From contig DKNF01000069.1 in assembly GCA_002470165.1 (NCBI GenBank), positions 1 through 6,608 of the forward strand: a stretch of DNA of 6,608 nucleotides, read 5' to 3'. The stretch comes from Betaproteobacteria bacterium UBA7395 (lineage in GTDB: Bacteria; Pseudomonadota; Gammaproteobacteria; Burkholderiales; Rhodocyclaceae). Shown here in pieces: positions 1 through 5,643 of the stretch. The notes under the pieces were generated by a model. It was given only the letters and a program-made list of their open reading frames with translations, made no database searches and was not told the origin of the DNA. Numbering within the stretch: the first letter of the stretch is position 1; the number at the start of each line of letters is the position of its first letter. The position numbers and the translations under genes were made by a program.

Positions 1-620
1 TGGCTGGGGGCGCTGGCCGCCGGACGCGCCGTTTCGCCGGCGCTGACGATGGCGGGTTGGGCGGCTTCGGCGCCGACCTGGTCGAGCAAGGTATCGATGT
101 TGGTGTAGATGACCGGCAAACCCTCGCGTAGCAGCGCTTCGATGCGGTCGAGGAGGTCGAGCTTTTCATCCAGCGAACTGGCGCCGGCTGCCGCGAACAG
201 CGATTGCAGGCCGGCAACGATGGCTTGCGGTCCGACCGGATTGTGCGTCTTGGGCAGATCCGGACGTCCAAGCAGGGTCACGAAGCGCAGGTGGGTTTTC
301 CAGAGCTGGACGCTGGTCGATTCGCTGAGGCGTTTGCACAGGTTGTCGAGCCGGATGTCGAGTTCCAGGTCGTCGTCGCCGACCAGCGAGATTTTCGACG
401 AGGTAAGCCCCCTCGCCTCTTCCCGGAAACTGCCGGTGCGCTGGCTGGTCTGCATGGCATCGAAGTGGCGACCGGCGCCGCCCAGAAGCGCCGAAATGGC
501 GGCTTCGGACACCAGCCGGCTGTCGCGCAGCAGCGTCGACAACTGGTCAAGGAAGGCGCTTCGACAGGTCTTGAGCACCTGAAAGCGATCGAAGCGGCCG
601 GCTTGGCTGGGCAGGGTCAC
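1..620 (-). CDS. DUF1631 family protein, N-terminal part (runs off left edge)
   Basis: The minus strand holds an uninterrupted frame from a GTG at 620-618 to the window edge: 206 complete codons with no stop. The N-terminus reads VTLPSQAGRFDRFQVLKTCR. A leucine-rich helical stretch follows, then ISLVGDDDLELDIRLDNL (about residues 77-94). Next come a helix with WKTHLRFVTLLGRP (107-120), the turn KTHNPVGPQAI (124-134) and a long amphipathic helical stretch. The order 'acidic ISL...D.DLE..I, then L..R...L, then NP.GP' is what I recall of DUF1631, a large (about 700-800 residue) uncharacterised proteobacterial family; I have no database result. No function is assigned. Start choice: an in-frame ATG exists at 677-675, but codons between 677 and 621 have poor G/C at third positions while those from 620 onward have the strong bias of the other genes, so GTG is preferred. 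Neither start has a clear Shine-Dalgarno. The gene follows slt on the same strand (81 bp from the GTG, 24 bp from the ATG), so co-transcription is plausible. No signal peptide is visible. Confidence 0.62.
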   Translation of the reverse strand, partial: MTLPSQAGRFDRFQVLKTCRSAFLDQLSTLLRDSRLVSEAAISALLGGAGRHFDAMQTSQRTGSFREEARGLTSSKISLVGDDDLELDIRLDNLCKRLSESTSVQLWKTHLRFVTLLGRPDLPKTHNPVGPQAIVAGLQSLFAAAGASSLDEKLDLLDRIEALLREGLPVIYTNIDTLLDQVGAEAAQPAIVSAGETARPAASAPS

Positions 621-701
621 GGTTGGATTTTGGCTTGAACGTGAGGGCCGGTGATGGCCAAGACGCCATTGTGACATCAACGACAAATTATGGCAGCACT
701 G

Positions 702-2633
702 TCAGGGCAGATCGCGCTCCTTGGGCGGTGCATCCGTGGCCGGCGTGACGACGCCGAGGCGGGTCTTCAGCGAATCCGGGCGGCCGTTGAACAGGGCGGA
801 GTAATAGACCGCGTTGCTCATCACCTTTTTCACGTAGTCGCGGGTTTCGGTGAAAGGAATGGTTTCGGCGTAGATGGCGCCTTCAATGGTCTGCTCGGCC
901 CGCCAGCGGCGAGCCCGCCCGGGGCCGGCGTTGTAGGCGGCGGAAGCCAGGACCGGATGATTGTCGAGATTCTCCATGACCATGCGCATGTAGGAGGTGC
1001 CCAGCAGGATGTTCACATCGGTGTCGTTGACCCGGCTCGGGTGGAAGTCCTCGAGACCGATCTTCTTGGCCACCCAGCGGGCGGTTGCCGGCATCAACTG
1101 CATCAGGCCGGAAGCGCCGACACTGGAGCGGGCGTTGGTGATGAAGCGGCTCTCCTGGCGCATCAGGCCGTACACCCAGGCGTCGTCGACGGACTGCTGG
1201 CGGGCGACCGGACGGATCTGCTCGGCAAACGGCGACAGGAAACGCAGGGTGTAGTCGTGTTCGTGGCGGGTCCGCTCGGCGGTATTGATCGCGCGATCCC
1301 AGATCTGGTGCTGGCGGGCGAGCTCGGCGGCGGCCAGCAGTTGGCGGTCGCTCATGCCGCGCAGTGCCCAGTTCCATTCACGCACGGCTTCCGTGCGCAT
1401 GTCCAGCCGGAACAGGGCCAGTGCCCGTTGCAGGCCGGCGTGATGCCGTGCAGCCTGCATCTCGTCGTTGCTCGGCGGTGTGGTGCGCGGCGGCGGCAGG
1501 ACCACGCGACCCAGCTCCTCGTCGGCCAAGTTGCCGTAGAAATGCGCTTCACCGGCAATCCTGGCAAACAGGGCGTCGGCGTCGCTCAGGCGGCCGCCGG
1601 CCTTGTAGGCGCGACCCAGCCAGTAAACCCACTCGGGCCGGTTGGCCAGGGCCGCCGGCATGGCCTCGATGGCAGCGCGGACGGCGCCCCAGTCGGTGGC
1701 GCGCAAGGCGCTGCGCACCTTCCATTGGTGATTTTCATCGCTCAGCACGGTGCGACCTGCCCGGCCATACCATTTCAGGGTTTCCGGATGGTGTTTGCGG
1801 GCTGCCTGGAGAGCGATCTGGCTCCAGGCCCAGCCGGCTTCGCCGGGTTGCATCTGGCTTTCCCGGCGCTCGAGTTCGCGGGCGGCGGCTGAGGGATCGT
1901 TGGCTGCGACGTAGCGAATGGCGATCGCCGTCAGTTCCCGAGCGTTACGCGTGCCATGCCAGTCGCCGGTCTGCCGGGCCAGGTAGGACATGGCGTTCTT
2001 CACCGCGTTGTCGTACTGCTTGGCATCCGGCGCGCGACCGGCGGGGAGCAGGTCAAGGGTGCGCCGGGCCCATTGCGGGCGGTTGGCTTCGATCTGCAGG
2101 CGGGCGCGGGTCCAGGCGTCGTCGGCACTGATCCGGCCACTGTTGACCAGGCTGACAAGCAGCGGCTGGCAGCCTTCGGGGGGTTCGAGCATGTTCAGCC
2201 ACAAGGTGCCGGCTTCATCCAGCGCGCTGCGCTCGCCGCGCGACCAGCGGGCTTGCTGGAAGAGGCAGGTCACTTCCGCCTCCGGGGCGAGCAGTCGGGG
2301 GTATTCGCTCTCGACCAGGTTCCACGTGGAACGCCGGGCCAGCCAGCGCAGCCAGTCGGCACGCAGCCGCTCGGCAGCGTGAGTGCCATCGTGCGCGTGC
2401 AGGAAAGCGGGGATGCCGCTGTCGTCGTTGCGAGCGAGAAGATTGCGCAAGCGGTAGTTTTCCGCGTAGATCGCCAACGGGTGGTCACCGATACGGGCGA
2501 CCGCCGACTGCAGGCGATTGGCGTCGCCTTGCCGGAAGGCTTCGCGCGCGGCGATGAAAACGCTGTCGTCGATGGTCTGGGCGGAGGCGGTGCTGGCGAT
2601 AGCCAGGGCGGCGAGTAATGCGCGAAACTTCAT
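702..2633 (-). CDS. slt: Soluble lytic murein transglycosylase (Slt70-like)
   Basis: This 643-residue protein is close in length to the E. coli Slt70 precursor. Residues 1-18 (MKFRALLAALAIASTASA, then Q19) form a classical Sec signal peptide with an ASA cleavage site, so the enzyme acts in the periplasm. Residues of about 20-470 are helical and rich in Ala, Leu, Arg and Trp, matching the U- and L-superhelix region of the family. The catalytic lysozyme-like domain starts near 480 and carries QESRF with presumed catalytic acid Glu494, GASGLMQLMPATA (506-518) and AAYNAGPGRARRW (565-577), the three signature motifs of family 1 transglycosylases. The family cleaves the MurNAc-GlcNAc bond of peptidoglycan, leaving 1,6-anhydro-MurNAc ends. 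The C-terminal ETIPFTETRDYVKKV motif is also typical. The start is fixed by the signal peptide; no strong Shine-Dalgarno precedes it. It is divergent from the cyclo-ligase gene with 14 bp between start codons, and a DUF1631 gene lies downstream. The reading frame contains a parS-like palindrome over codons 101-105. Confidence 0.95.
   Translation of the reverse strand: MKFRALLAALAIASTASAQTIDDSVFIAAREAFRQGDANRLQSAVARIGDHPLAIYAENYRLRNLLARNDDSGIPAFLHAHDGTHAAERLRADWLRWLARRSTWNLVESEYPRLLAPEAEVTCLFQQARWSRGERSALDEAGTLWLNMLEPPEGCQPLLVSLVNSGRISADDAWTRARLQIEANRPQWARRTLDLLPAGRAPDAKQYDNAVKNAMSYLARQTGDWHGTRNARELTAIAIRYVAANDPSAAARELERRESQMQPGEAGWAWSQIALQAARKHHPETLKWYGRAGRTVLSDENHQWKVRSALRATDWGAVRAAIEAMPAALANRPEWVYWLGRAYKAGGRLSDADALFARIAGEAHFYGNLADEELGRVVLPPPRTTPPSNDEMQAARHHAGLQRALALFRLDMRTEAVREWNWALRGMSDRQLLAAAELARQHQIWDRAINTAERTRHEHDYTLRFLSPFAEQIRPVARQQSVDDAWVYGLMRQESRFITNARSSVGASGLMQLMPATARWVAKKIGLEDFHPSRVNDTDVNILLGTSYMRMVMENLDNHPVLASAAYNAGPGRARRWRAEQTIEGAIYAETIPFTETRDYVKKVMSNAVYYSALFNGRPDSLKTRLGVVTPATDAPPKERDLP
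2319..2332. other. parS: parS-like ParB-binding palindrome inside slt
   Basis: The 14 bases GTTCCACGTGGAAC form a perfect palindrome. From memory, the widely conserved chromosomal parS consensus is a 16-bp element with core GTTYCACGTGRAAC, and the pseudomonad form is TGTTCCACGTGGAACM. All 14 core positions match here. The outer bases are G (2318) and G (2333), so read on the minus strand the 16-mer is CGTTCCACGTGGAACC. In slt it covers Arg101 (last two bases) through Asn105, in a poorly constrained part of the superhelical region. Known role: ParB binds parS, spreads along DNA, and works with ParA and SMC to segregate the replication origin region. Lodging inside a coding sequence is common for parS. 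No parA or parB gene is in the window, so the role is inferred from sequence alone. I saw no second copy. Confidence 0.72.
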
Positions 2634-2647
2634 GCTAGATTGGCCGG

Positions 2648-3226
2648 ATGAACGATGATTTCGAGGATAGCACGGCCTGGCGCAAGGCCTTGCGACGAGA
2701 GATGGTGACCCGGCGCAGCCTGCTTTCCGGGGCGGAGCACCGGCGCTTGTCGGCGGCCATTGGCGAGCATTTGCGATCGACGTTCGCGGTGCCGGAAAGT
2801 TTCGCTTTCTGCTGGCCGATCAAGCATGAGCCGGATCTGCGCGACGTGGCGGAGACCTGGCGGCAAGCCGGTGCCCGGGCCGCCCTGCCGGTGGTGGTCG
2901 AGGTGGACGCACCGCTGCGTTTTCGTGCATGGACGGCAGCGAGCCGTCTGCTTGAAGATCGTTACGGCATTCCGACGCCGGTCGACGGCGAGTGGCTGGT
3001 GCCGGCGCTGATCCTGCTGCCGCTCAACGGTTTCGATCCGGCCGGTTACCGTCTGGGCTACGGCGGCGGCTATTTCGACCGCACGCTGGCGACTCTGCGC
3101 CCTCGCCCGTTGACCGTCGGGGTCGGTTTCGAGATCAACCGGGTCGACAGCATCCGTCCGGAGTCGCATGATCAACGGCTTGACTGGATCGTGACCGAGG
3201 CCGGTGCCGTCAGGCACGGCGACTGA
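2648..3226 (+). CDS. ygfA: 5-formyltetrahydrofolate cyclo-ligase
   Basis: This is a complete 192-residue protein of the 5-FTHF cyclo-ligase (methenyl-THF synthetase, EC 6.3.3.2) family, of usual length. It uses ATP to convert 5-formyl-THF to 5,10-methenyl-THF in the cytoplasm, returning stored folate to one-carbon metabolism. Visible landmarks are the N-terminal basic helix WRKALRREMVTRR (11-23), FCWPIKHEPDLR (54-65), the central block LLPLNGFDPAGYRLGYGGGYFDR ending at Arg145 (the glycine-rich RLGYGGGYFDR is the family signature at 135-145), and TVGVGFE near the C-terminus. The ATG at 2648 is chosen because it puts the basic helix at the usual distance from the N-terminus; no clear Shine-Dalgarno precedes it. 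A TAGATT at 2636-2641 with TGC just before it could be a -10 element giving a leaderless or nearly leaderless mRNA (speculative). It is the only plus-strand gene here, divergent from slt and overlapping the convergent gene at 3210-3497 by 17 bp. In many proteobacteria this gene follows the 6S RNA gene; there is no room for that here. Confidence 0.93.
   Translation: MNDDFEDSTAWRKALRREMVTRRSLLSGAEHRRLSAAIGEHLRSTFAVPESFAFCWPIKHEPDLRDVAETWRQAGARAALPVVVEVDAPLRFRAWTAASRLLEDRYGIPTPVDGEWLVPALILLPLNGFDPAGYRLGYGGGYFDRTLATLRPRPLTVGVGFEINRVDSIRPESHDQRLDWIVTEAGAVRHGD
2664..2672 (-). promoter_or_regulatory. Possible extended -10 promoter of slt
   Basis: Read on the minus strand this is TGCTATCCT, an extended -10 element (TGn followed by TATCCT, 4 of 6 matches to TATAAT). 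It would start transcription near 2657, about 24 bases before the slt ATG. No good -35 hexamer sits 16-18 bases upstream. The element lies inside the first codons of the divergent cyclo-ligase gene, where any slt promoter must lie because only 14 bp separate the start codons. Weak evidence by inspection only. Confidence 0.28.
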
Positions 3227-3497
3227 GTCCGACCAGCGCGACGGCGCAGCAGACGCCGGCCAGCGCAACCAGCAGCGCCTGGCGCAGGTCAAACAAGCCG
3301 GTTTTCATCGCCAGTTCCAGCGTGTACCCGTGATGCAGGCCGAGCAGCAGGCTGCCACAGCCGAGGACGAACCACAGGCCACGGGTTGCGGCCGGCAGGC
3401 GACGCAGCAGCGCGCATTCGAAAGCGACGCCGCCGGCGACGGCCTGGGCGAGGATGCCGGTTGCCAGTACCAGCAGGGTGACCTGGTAGGCAGTCAT
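3210..3497 (-). CDS. Small hydrophobic protein with about three membrane helices, unknown function
   Basis: This 95-residue protein starts [20 protein letters not shown]. By eye there are three hydrophobic segments: about residues 5-29, 40-56 and 72-91, separated by the basic stretch LRRLPAATR (31-39) and by HHGYTLELAMKTG (55-67). The tail is LSRRA. I predict an inner-membrane protein and do not recognise the family. The ATG (3497-3495) overlaps the patB stop as ATGA, with no Shine-Dalgarno of its own, which suggests translational coupling to patB. The frame stays open well upstream of this ATG, but those residues are an Arg/Pro-rich shadow of patB, so the short form is preferred. The stop (3212-3210) lies 17 bp inside the 3' end of the convergent cyclo-ligase gene. 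Its position as last gene behind cysK and patB suggests a link to sulfur amino acids, but this is inference from context only. It could equally be an unrelated passenger. Confidence 0.75.
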   Translation of the reverse strand: MTAYQVTLLVLATGILAQAVAGGVAFECALLRRLPAATRGLWFVLGCGSLLLGLHHGYTLELAMKTGLFDLRQALLVALAGVCCAVALVGLSRRA

Positions 3498-4624
3498 GCT
3501 GCCGAACAGGCGGTCGCCAGGCGACGCAGGGCTTCGTCCAGGGTCGCCGGCGGGCAGCCGAAATTCAGGCGCAGCCAGCCGGGGGCGCCAAAATCGCGAC
3601 CGTCCGACAGGCCAAGACCGTGCGCCTCGAAATGGGCATGCGGGTTTTCGAGTCCCAGTCCGCGCACGTCGATCCAGGCCAGGTAGGTGGCTTCGACGTG
3701 TTGCATGCGCAGGCCGGCTTGACTGCGCACTGCAGCTTCGACGCGGTCGCGGTTGGCCCGCAGCACGGTGAGCAGTTCGCGGTGCCAGTCGGCGCAGTCG
3801 CGGTAGGCGGCTTCGCAGGCCACCAGGCCGAGCACGTTCACATGCGGCACGATGCCGTCCATCGCCCGCAGGAAGCGGCGGCGCAGCGCGGCGTCGGGAA
3901 TGACCGCGAAGGCGCAGCCGAGTCCGGGAATGTTGAAGGTCTTGGACGGCGCCATCAGCGTGATGCTGCGCCGGGCAGCTTCGGGCGACAGGCTGGCGAA
4001 CGGGATGTGCTGCTTGTCGGTGTCGAGGATCAGGCCGCAGTGGATTTCGTCGGAACAGACGATCAGGTCGTTGCGTTCGGCGTAGTCGGCCAGCTCGAGC
4101 AATTCCGCGTGGGTCCAGCAACGGCCGACCGGGTTGTGCGGGTGGCAGAGCAGGAACAGGCGGCTGGTTTCGGTGGTCGCCGCCTGCAGGGCATCCTGGT
4201 CCCAGCGCCAGCCGTCAACGGTTTCGGCCAGGTCGACGCGCTGCAGATTGCGTCCGGACAGGCGCGGGGCCGACAGGAAAGGCGGGTAGATCGGTGTCGC
4301 CGTCAGGACGTCGCCGTCGACGGCATGGCAGGCGATGTTCAGGCCGCTGACCAGGCCCGGCAACCAGACGATCCAGTCGGCGTCGACACGCCAGTCATAT
4401 TCACCTTCAATGTGAGCGAGCACTGAGTCCGTCAGCGACGGCCAGGGGTGGGCGTAACCGAAAACCGGGTGCGCGATGCGTTGCTGCAAAGCGCCGACGA
4501 CGGCCGGCGGCGCCGCGAAATCCATGTCGGCGACCCACAGCGGCAGGATGTCGCGGCCGGCGTAGCGGCGCCACTTGATCGAGTCGGAGCCGCGCCGGTC
4601 GATGACGGTGTTGAAATCGTTCAA
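3494..4624 (-). CDS. patB: PatB/MalY-type PLP-dependent C-S lyase (cystathionine beta-lyase)
   Basis: This 376-residue protein is a fold-type I aminotransferase-like enzyme of the MalY/PatB subgroup. The N-terminus (L/M)[20 protein letters not shown] (1-21), followed by [14 protein letters not shown] (27-40), is diagnostic of that subgroup. PLP-site landmarks are Tyr113 in PIYPPF, Asn164 in HPHNPVGR, Asp192 in [10 protein letters not shown] and the Schiff-base Lys228 in [20 protein letters not shown] near the C-terminus carries the presumed carboxylate-binding Arg. Family members cleave cystathionine, cysteine or S-conjugates by beta-elimination to pyruvate, ammonia and a thiol; the exact substrate cannot be read from sequence. 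Homology places the start at a TTG (4624-4622), which overlaps the cysK stop as TTGA, so translation is probably coupled to cysK. No in-frame ATG fits. The downstream end overlaps the next gene as ATGA. The frame stays open upstream into cysK, but that extension is an Arg-rich shadow. Confidence 0.92.
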   Translation of the reverse strand: MNDFNTVIDRRGSDSIKWRRYAGRDILPLWVADMDFAAPPAVVGALQQRIAHPVFGYAHPWPSLTDSVLAHIEGEYDWRVDADWIVWLPGLVSGLNIACHAVDGDVLTATPIYPPFLSAPRLSGRNLQRVDLAETVDGWRWDQDALQAATTETSRLFLLCHPHNPVGRCWTHAELLELADYAERNDLIVCSDEIHCGLILDTDKQHIPFASLSPEAARRSITLMAPSKTFNIPGLGCAFAVIPDAALRRRFLRAMDGIVPHVNVLGLVACEAAYRDCADWHRELLTVLRANRDRVEAAVRSQAGLRMQHVEATYLAWIDVRGLGLENPHAHFEAHGLGLSDGRDFGAPGWLRLNFGCPPATLDEALRRLATACSAA

Positions 4625-5553
4625 ACGTCGAGGTGTTCGTAAAGGGCCGTGGACAGGTAGCGCTCGCCGCAGGACGGAATGAGGACGACGATCAGCTTGC
4701 CGGCGTTTTCCGGCCGGCGGGCCAGTTCGAGTGCGGCCCAGGTCGCGGCACCGGACGAGATGCCGACCAGCAGCCCCTCCTCGGTCGCCATTTGGCGCGC
4801 GGTGGCAAAGGCGTCGTCGTTCCTGACGCGGATGACCTCGTCGTAGACGCCGGTGTTGAGCACGCCCGGGACGAAACCGGCGCCGATGCCCTGGATCGGG
4901 TGCGGGCCCTTCTGGCCGCCGGACAGCACCGGTGAGGCATCGGGTTCGACGGCGACGACGCGGACGCCCGGTTTCTTCGCCTTGAGCACCTCGCCGACCC
5001 CGGTGACGGTGCCGCCGGTACCGACGCCGGCAACGAAGATGTCGACCTGGCCGTCGGTGTCGCGCCAGATTTCCTCGGCGGTCGTCTGGCGGTGGATTTC
5101 GGGGTTGGCCGGATTTTCGAACTGTTGCGGGATGAAGTATTTCGCATCGGCCTCGGCCAGCGCACTGGCCTTGGCGATGGCGCCGCCCATGCCTTCCGGT
5201 CCCGGGGTCAGGATCAGTTCGGCACCGTAGGCCTTGAGCAGCAGCTTGCGTTCGCGGCTCATCGTCTCGGGCATGGTGAAGGCGCACTTGATGCCGCGCG
5301 CCGCGCAGACCATCGCCAGGCCGATACCGGTATTACCCGAAGTCGGTTCGAGCACGACGCTGTCCGGGCCGATCTTGCCGGCGGCAATCGCCGCGTCGAG
5401 CATGGCGACGGCGATGCGGTCCTTGACGCTGTGGCCGGGATTGAAGAACTCCAGCTTGGCAACGACGGTGGCGCCGCTGCCGGCACCCAGTCGATTGATC
5501 CGGACCAGGGGCGTGTTGCCGACCAGTGCGCTGATGTCCTTGGCGATGTTCAT
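4621..5553 (-). CDS. cysK: Cysteine synthase A (O-acetylserine sulfhydrylase)
   Basis: This 310-residue fold-type II PLP enzyme has the usual CysK length. It makes L-cysteine from O-acetylserine and sulfide in the cytoplasm. Landmarks in order: [11 protein letters not shown] (12-22), the Schiff-base Lys44 in NPGHSVKDR, the substrate loop EPTSGNTG (69-76), [10 protein letters not shown] (93-102), [12 protein letters not shown] (143-154), the PLP-phosphate loop GVGTGGT (176-182), [15 protein letters not shown] (215-229; typical of CysK rather than CysM), ISSGAA with the pyridine-N serine (265-270), and [10 protein letters not shown] (293-302), where many relatives have Ser or Phe in place of Cys296. 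The start has a good Shine-Dalgarno (CGGAG, 7 bases before the ATG) and a sigma70-like promoter just upstream. It is the first gene of a unit with patB and a small membrane protein, and its stop codon overlaps the patB start. It lies 90 bp downstream of ilvA on the same strand, so readthrough from ilvA is possible as well. Confidence 0.95.
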   Translation of the reverse strand: MNIAKDISALVGNTPLVRINRLGAGSGATVVAKLEFFNPGHSVKDRIAVAMLDAAIAAGKIGPDSVVLEPTSGNTGIGLAMVCAARGIKCAFTMPETMSRERKLLLKAYGAELILTPGPEGMGGAIAKASALAEADAKYFIPQQFENPANPEIHRQTTAEEIWRDTDGQVDIFVAGVGTGGTVTGVGEVLKAKKPGVRVVAVEPDASPVLSGGQKGPHPIQGIGAGFVPGVLNTGVYDEVIRVRNDDAFATARQMATEEGLLVGISSGAATWAALELARRPENAGKLIVVLIPSCGERYLSTALYEHLDV

Positions 5554-5560
5554 CGATGTT

Positions 5561-5565
5561 CTCCG
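5561..5565 (-). promoter_or_regulatory. Shine-Dalgarno of cysK
   Basis: On the minus strand this reads CGGAG, followed by seven bases (AACATCG) and the ATG of cysK. It is the only strong Shine-Dalgarno among the gene starts in this window; patB and the small membrane gene have none and probably rely on coupling. Confidence 0.75.
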
Positions 5566-5580
5566 GGAGGTAATTGCCGC

Positions 5581-5608
5581 AGTCTAGCGGGGGCGCCGGT
5601 CATGGCAA
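5581..5608 (-). promoter_or_regulatory. Sigma70-like promoter of the cysK-patB-small membrane protein unit
   Basis: On the minus strand the -35 hexamer is TTGCCA (5608-5603, 5 of 6 matches to TTGACA). A 16-base spacer follows, then the -10 hexamer TAGACT (5586-5581, 4 of 6 matches to TATAAT). Transcription would start near 5574, leaving a leader of about 20 bases that contains the Shine-Dalgarno. The short leader leaves no space for a riboswitch or T-box. I saw no clear operator, although the region upstream of the -35 (5609-5643) is the AT-richest stretch nearby and could hold an activator site. Confidence 0.6.
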
Positions 5609-5643
5609 AGACGGAAATCGCAATTTCTTATGAGCTTTCGTGC

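Noticed and set aside
204..638. Plus-strand open frames over the DUF1631 region
   Set aside because: They overlap each other and the minus-strand frame, which alone shows coherent helical protein sequence and strong third-position G/C bias.
681..686. CATAAT on the minus strand between slt and the DUF1631 gene, a good -10 match
   Set aside because: There is no -35-like hexamer at 16-18 bases and no extended TG. The CTGACA nearby is only 7 bases away, which is the wrong spacing.
690..1892. A 400-codon plus-strand open frame opposite slt
   Set aside because: It is antisense to slt, which has a signal peptide and all catalytic motifs. The translated product is Gly/Ala/His/Gln-rich low-complexity sequence typical of a shadow frame in GC-rich DNA.
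2634..2647. 6S RNA gene (ssrS) upstream of the cyclo-ligase gene
   Set aside because: This linkage is common in proteobacteria, but here only 14 bp separate the cyclo-ligase start from the start of slt, which leaves no space for a ~180-nt RNA.
3498..4121. Upstream extension of the small membrane protein frame on the minus strand to about 303 residues
   Set aside because: The added residues are Arg/Pro-rich, without domain character, and are a shadow of patB in another frame. The ATGA junction with patB gives the natural start at 3497.
4625..5287. Upstream extension of the patB frame into cysK
   Set aside because: The extension is an Arg/Gly-rich shadow of cysK. The MalY/PatB homology begins exactly at the TTG at 4624.
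5614..5627. Perfect 5-bp stem with 4-base loop (GAAAT, CGCA, ATTTC) just after ilvA, considered as its terminator
   Set aside because: The stem is short and AT-rich with no T-run following on the minus strand, so it is not a credible intrinsic terminator. It could be chance or part of a regulatory site upstream of the cysK -35.
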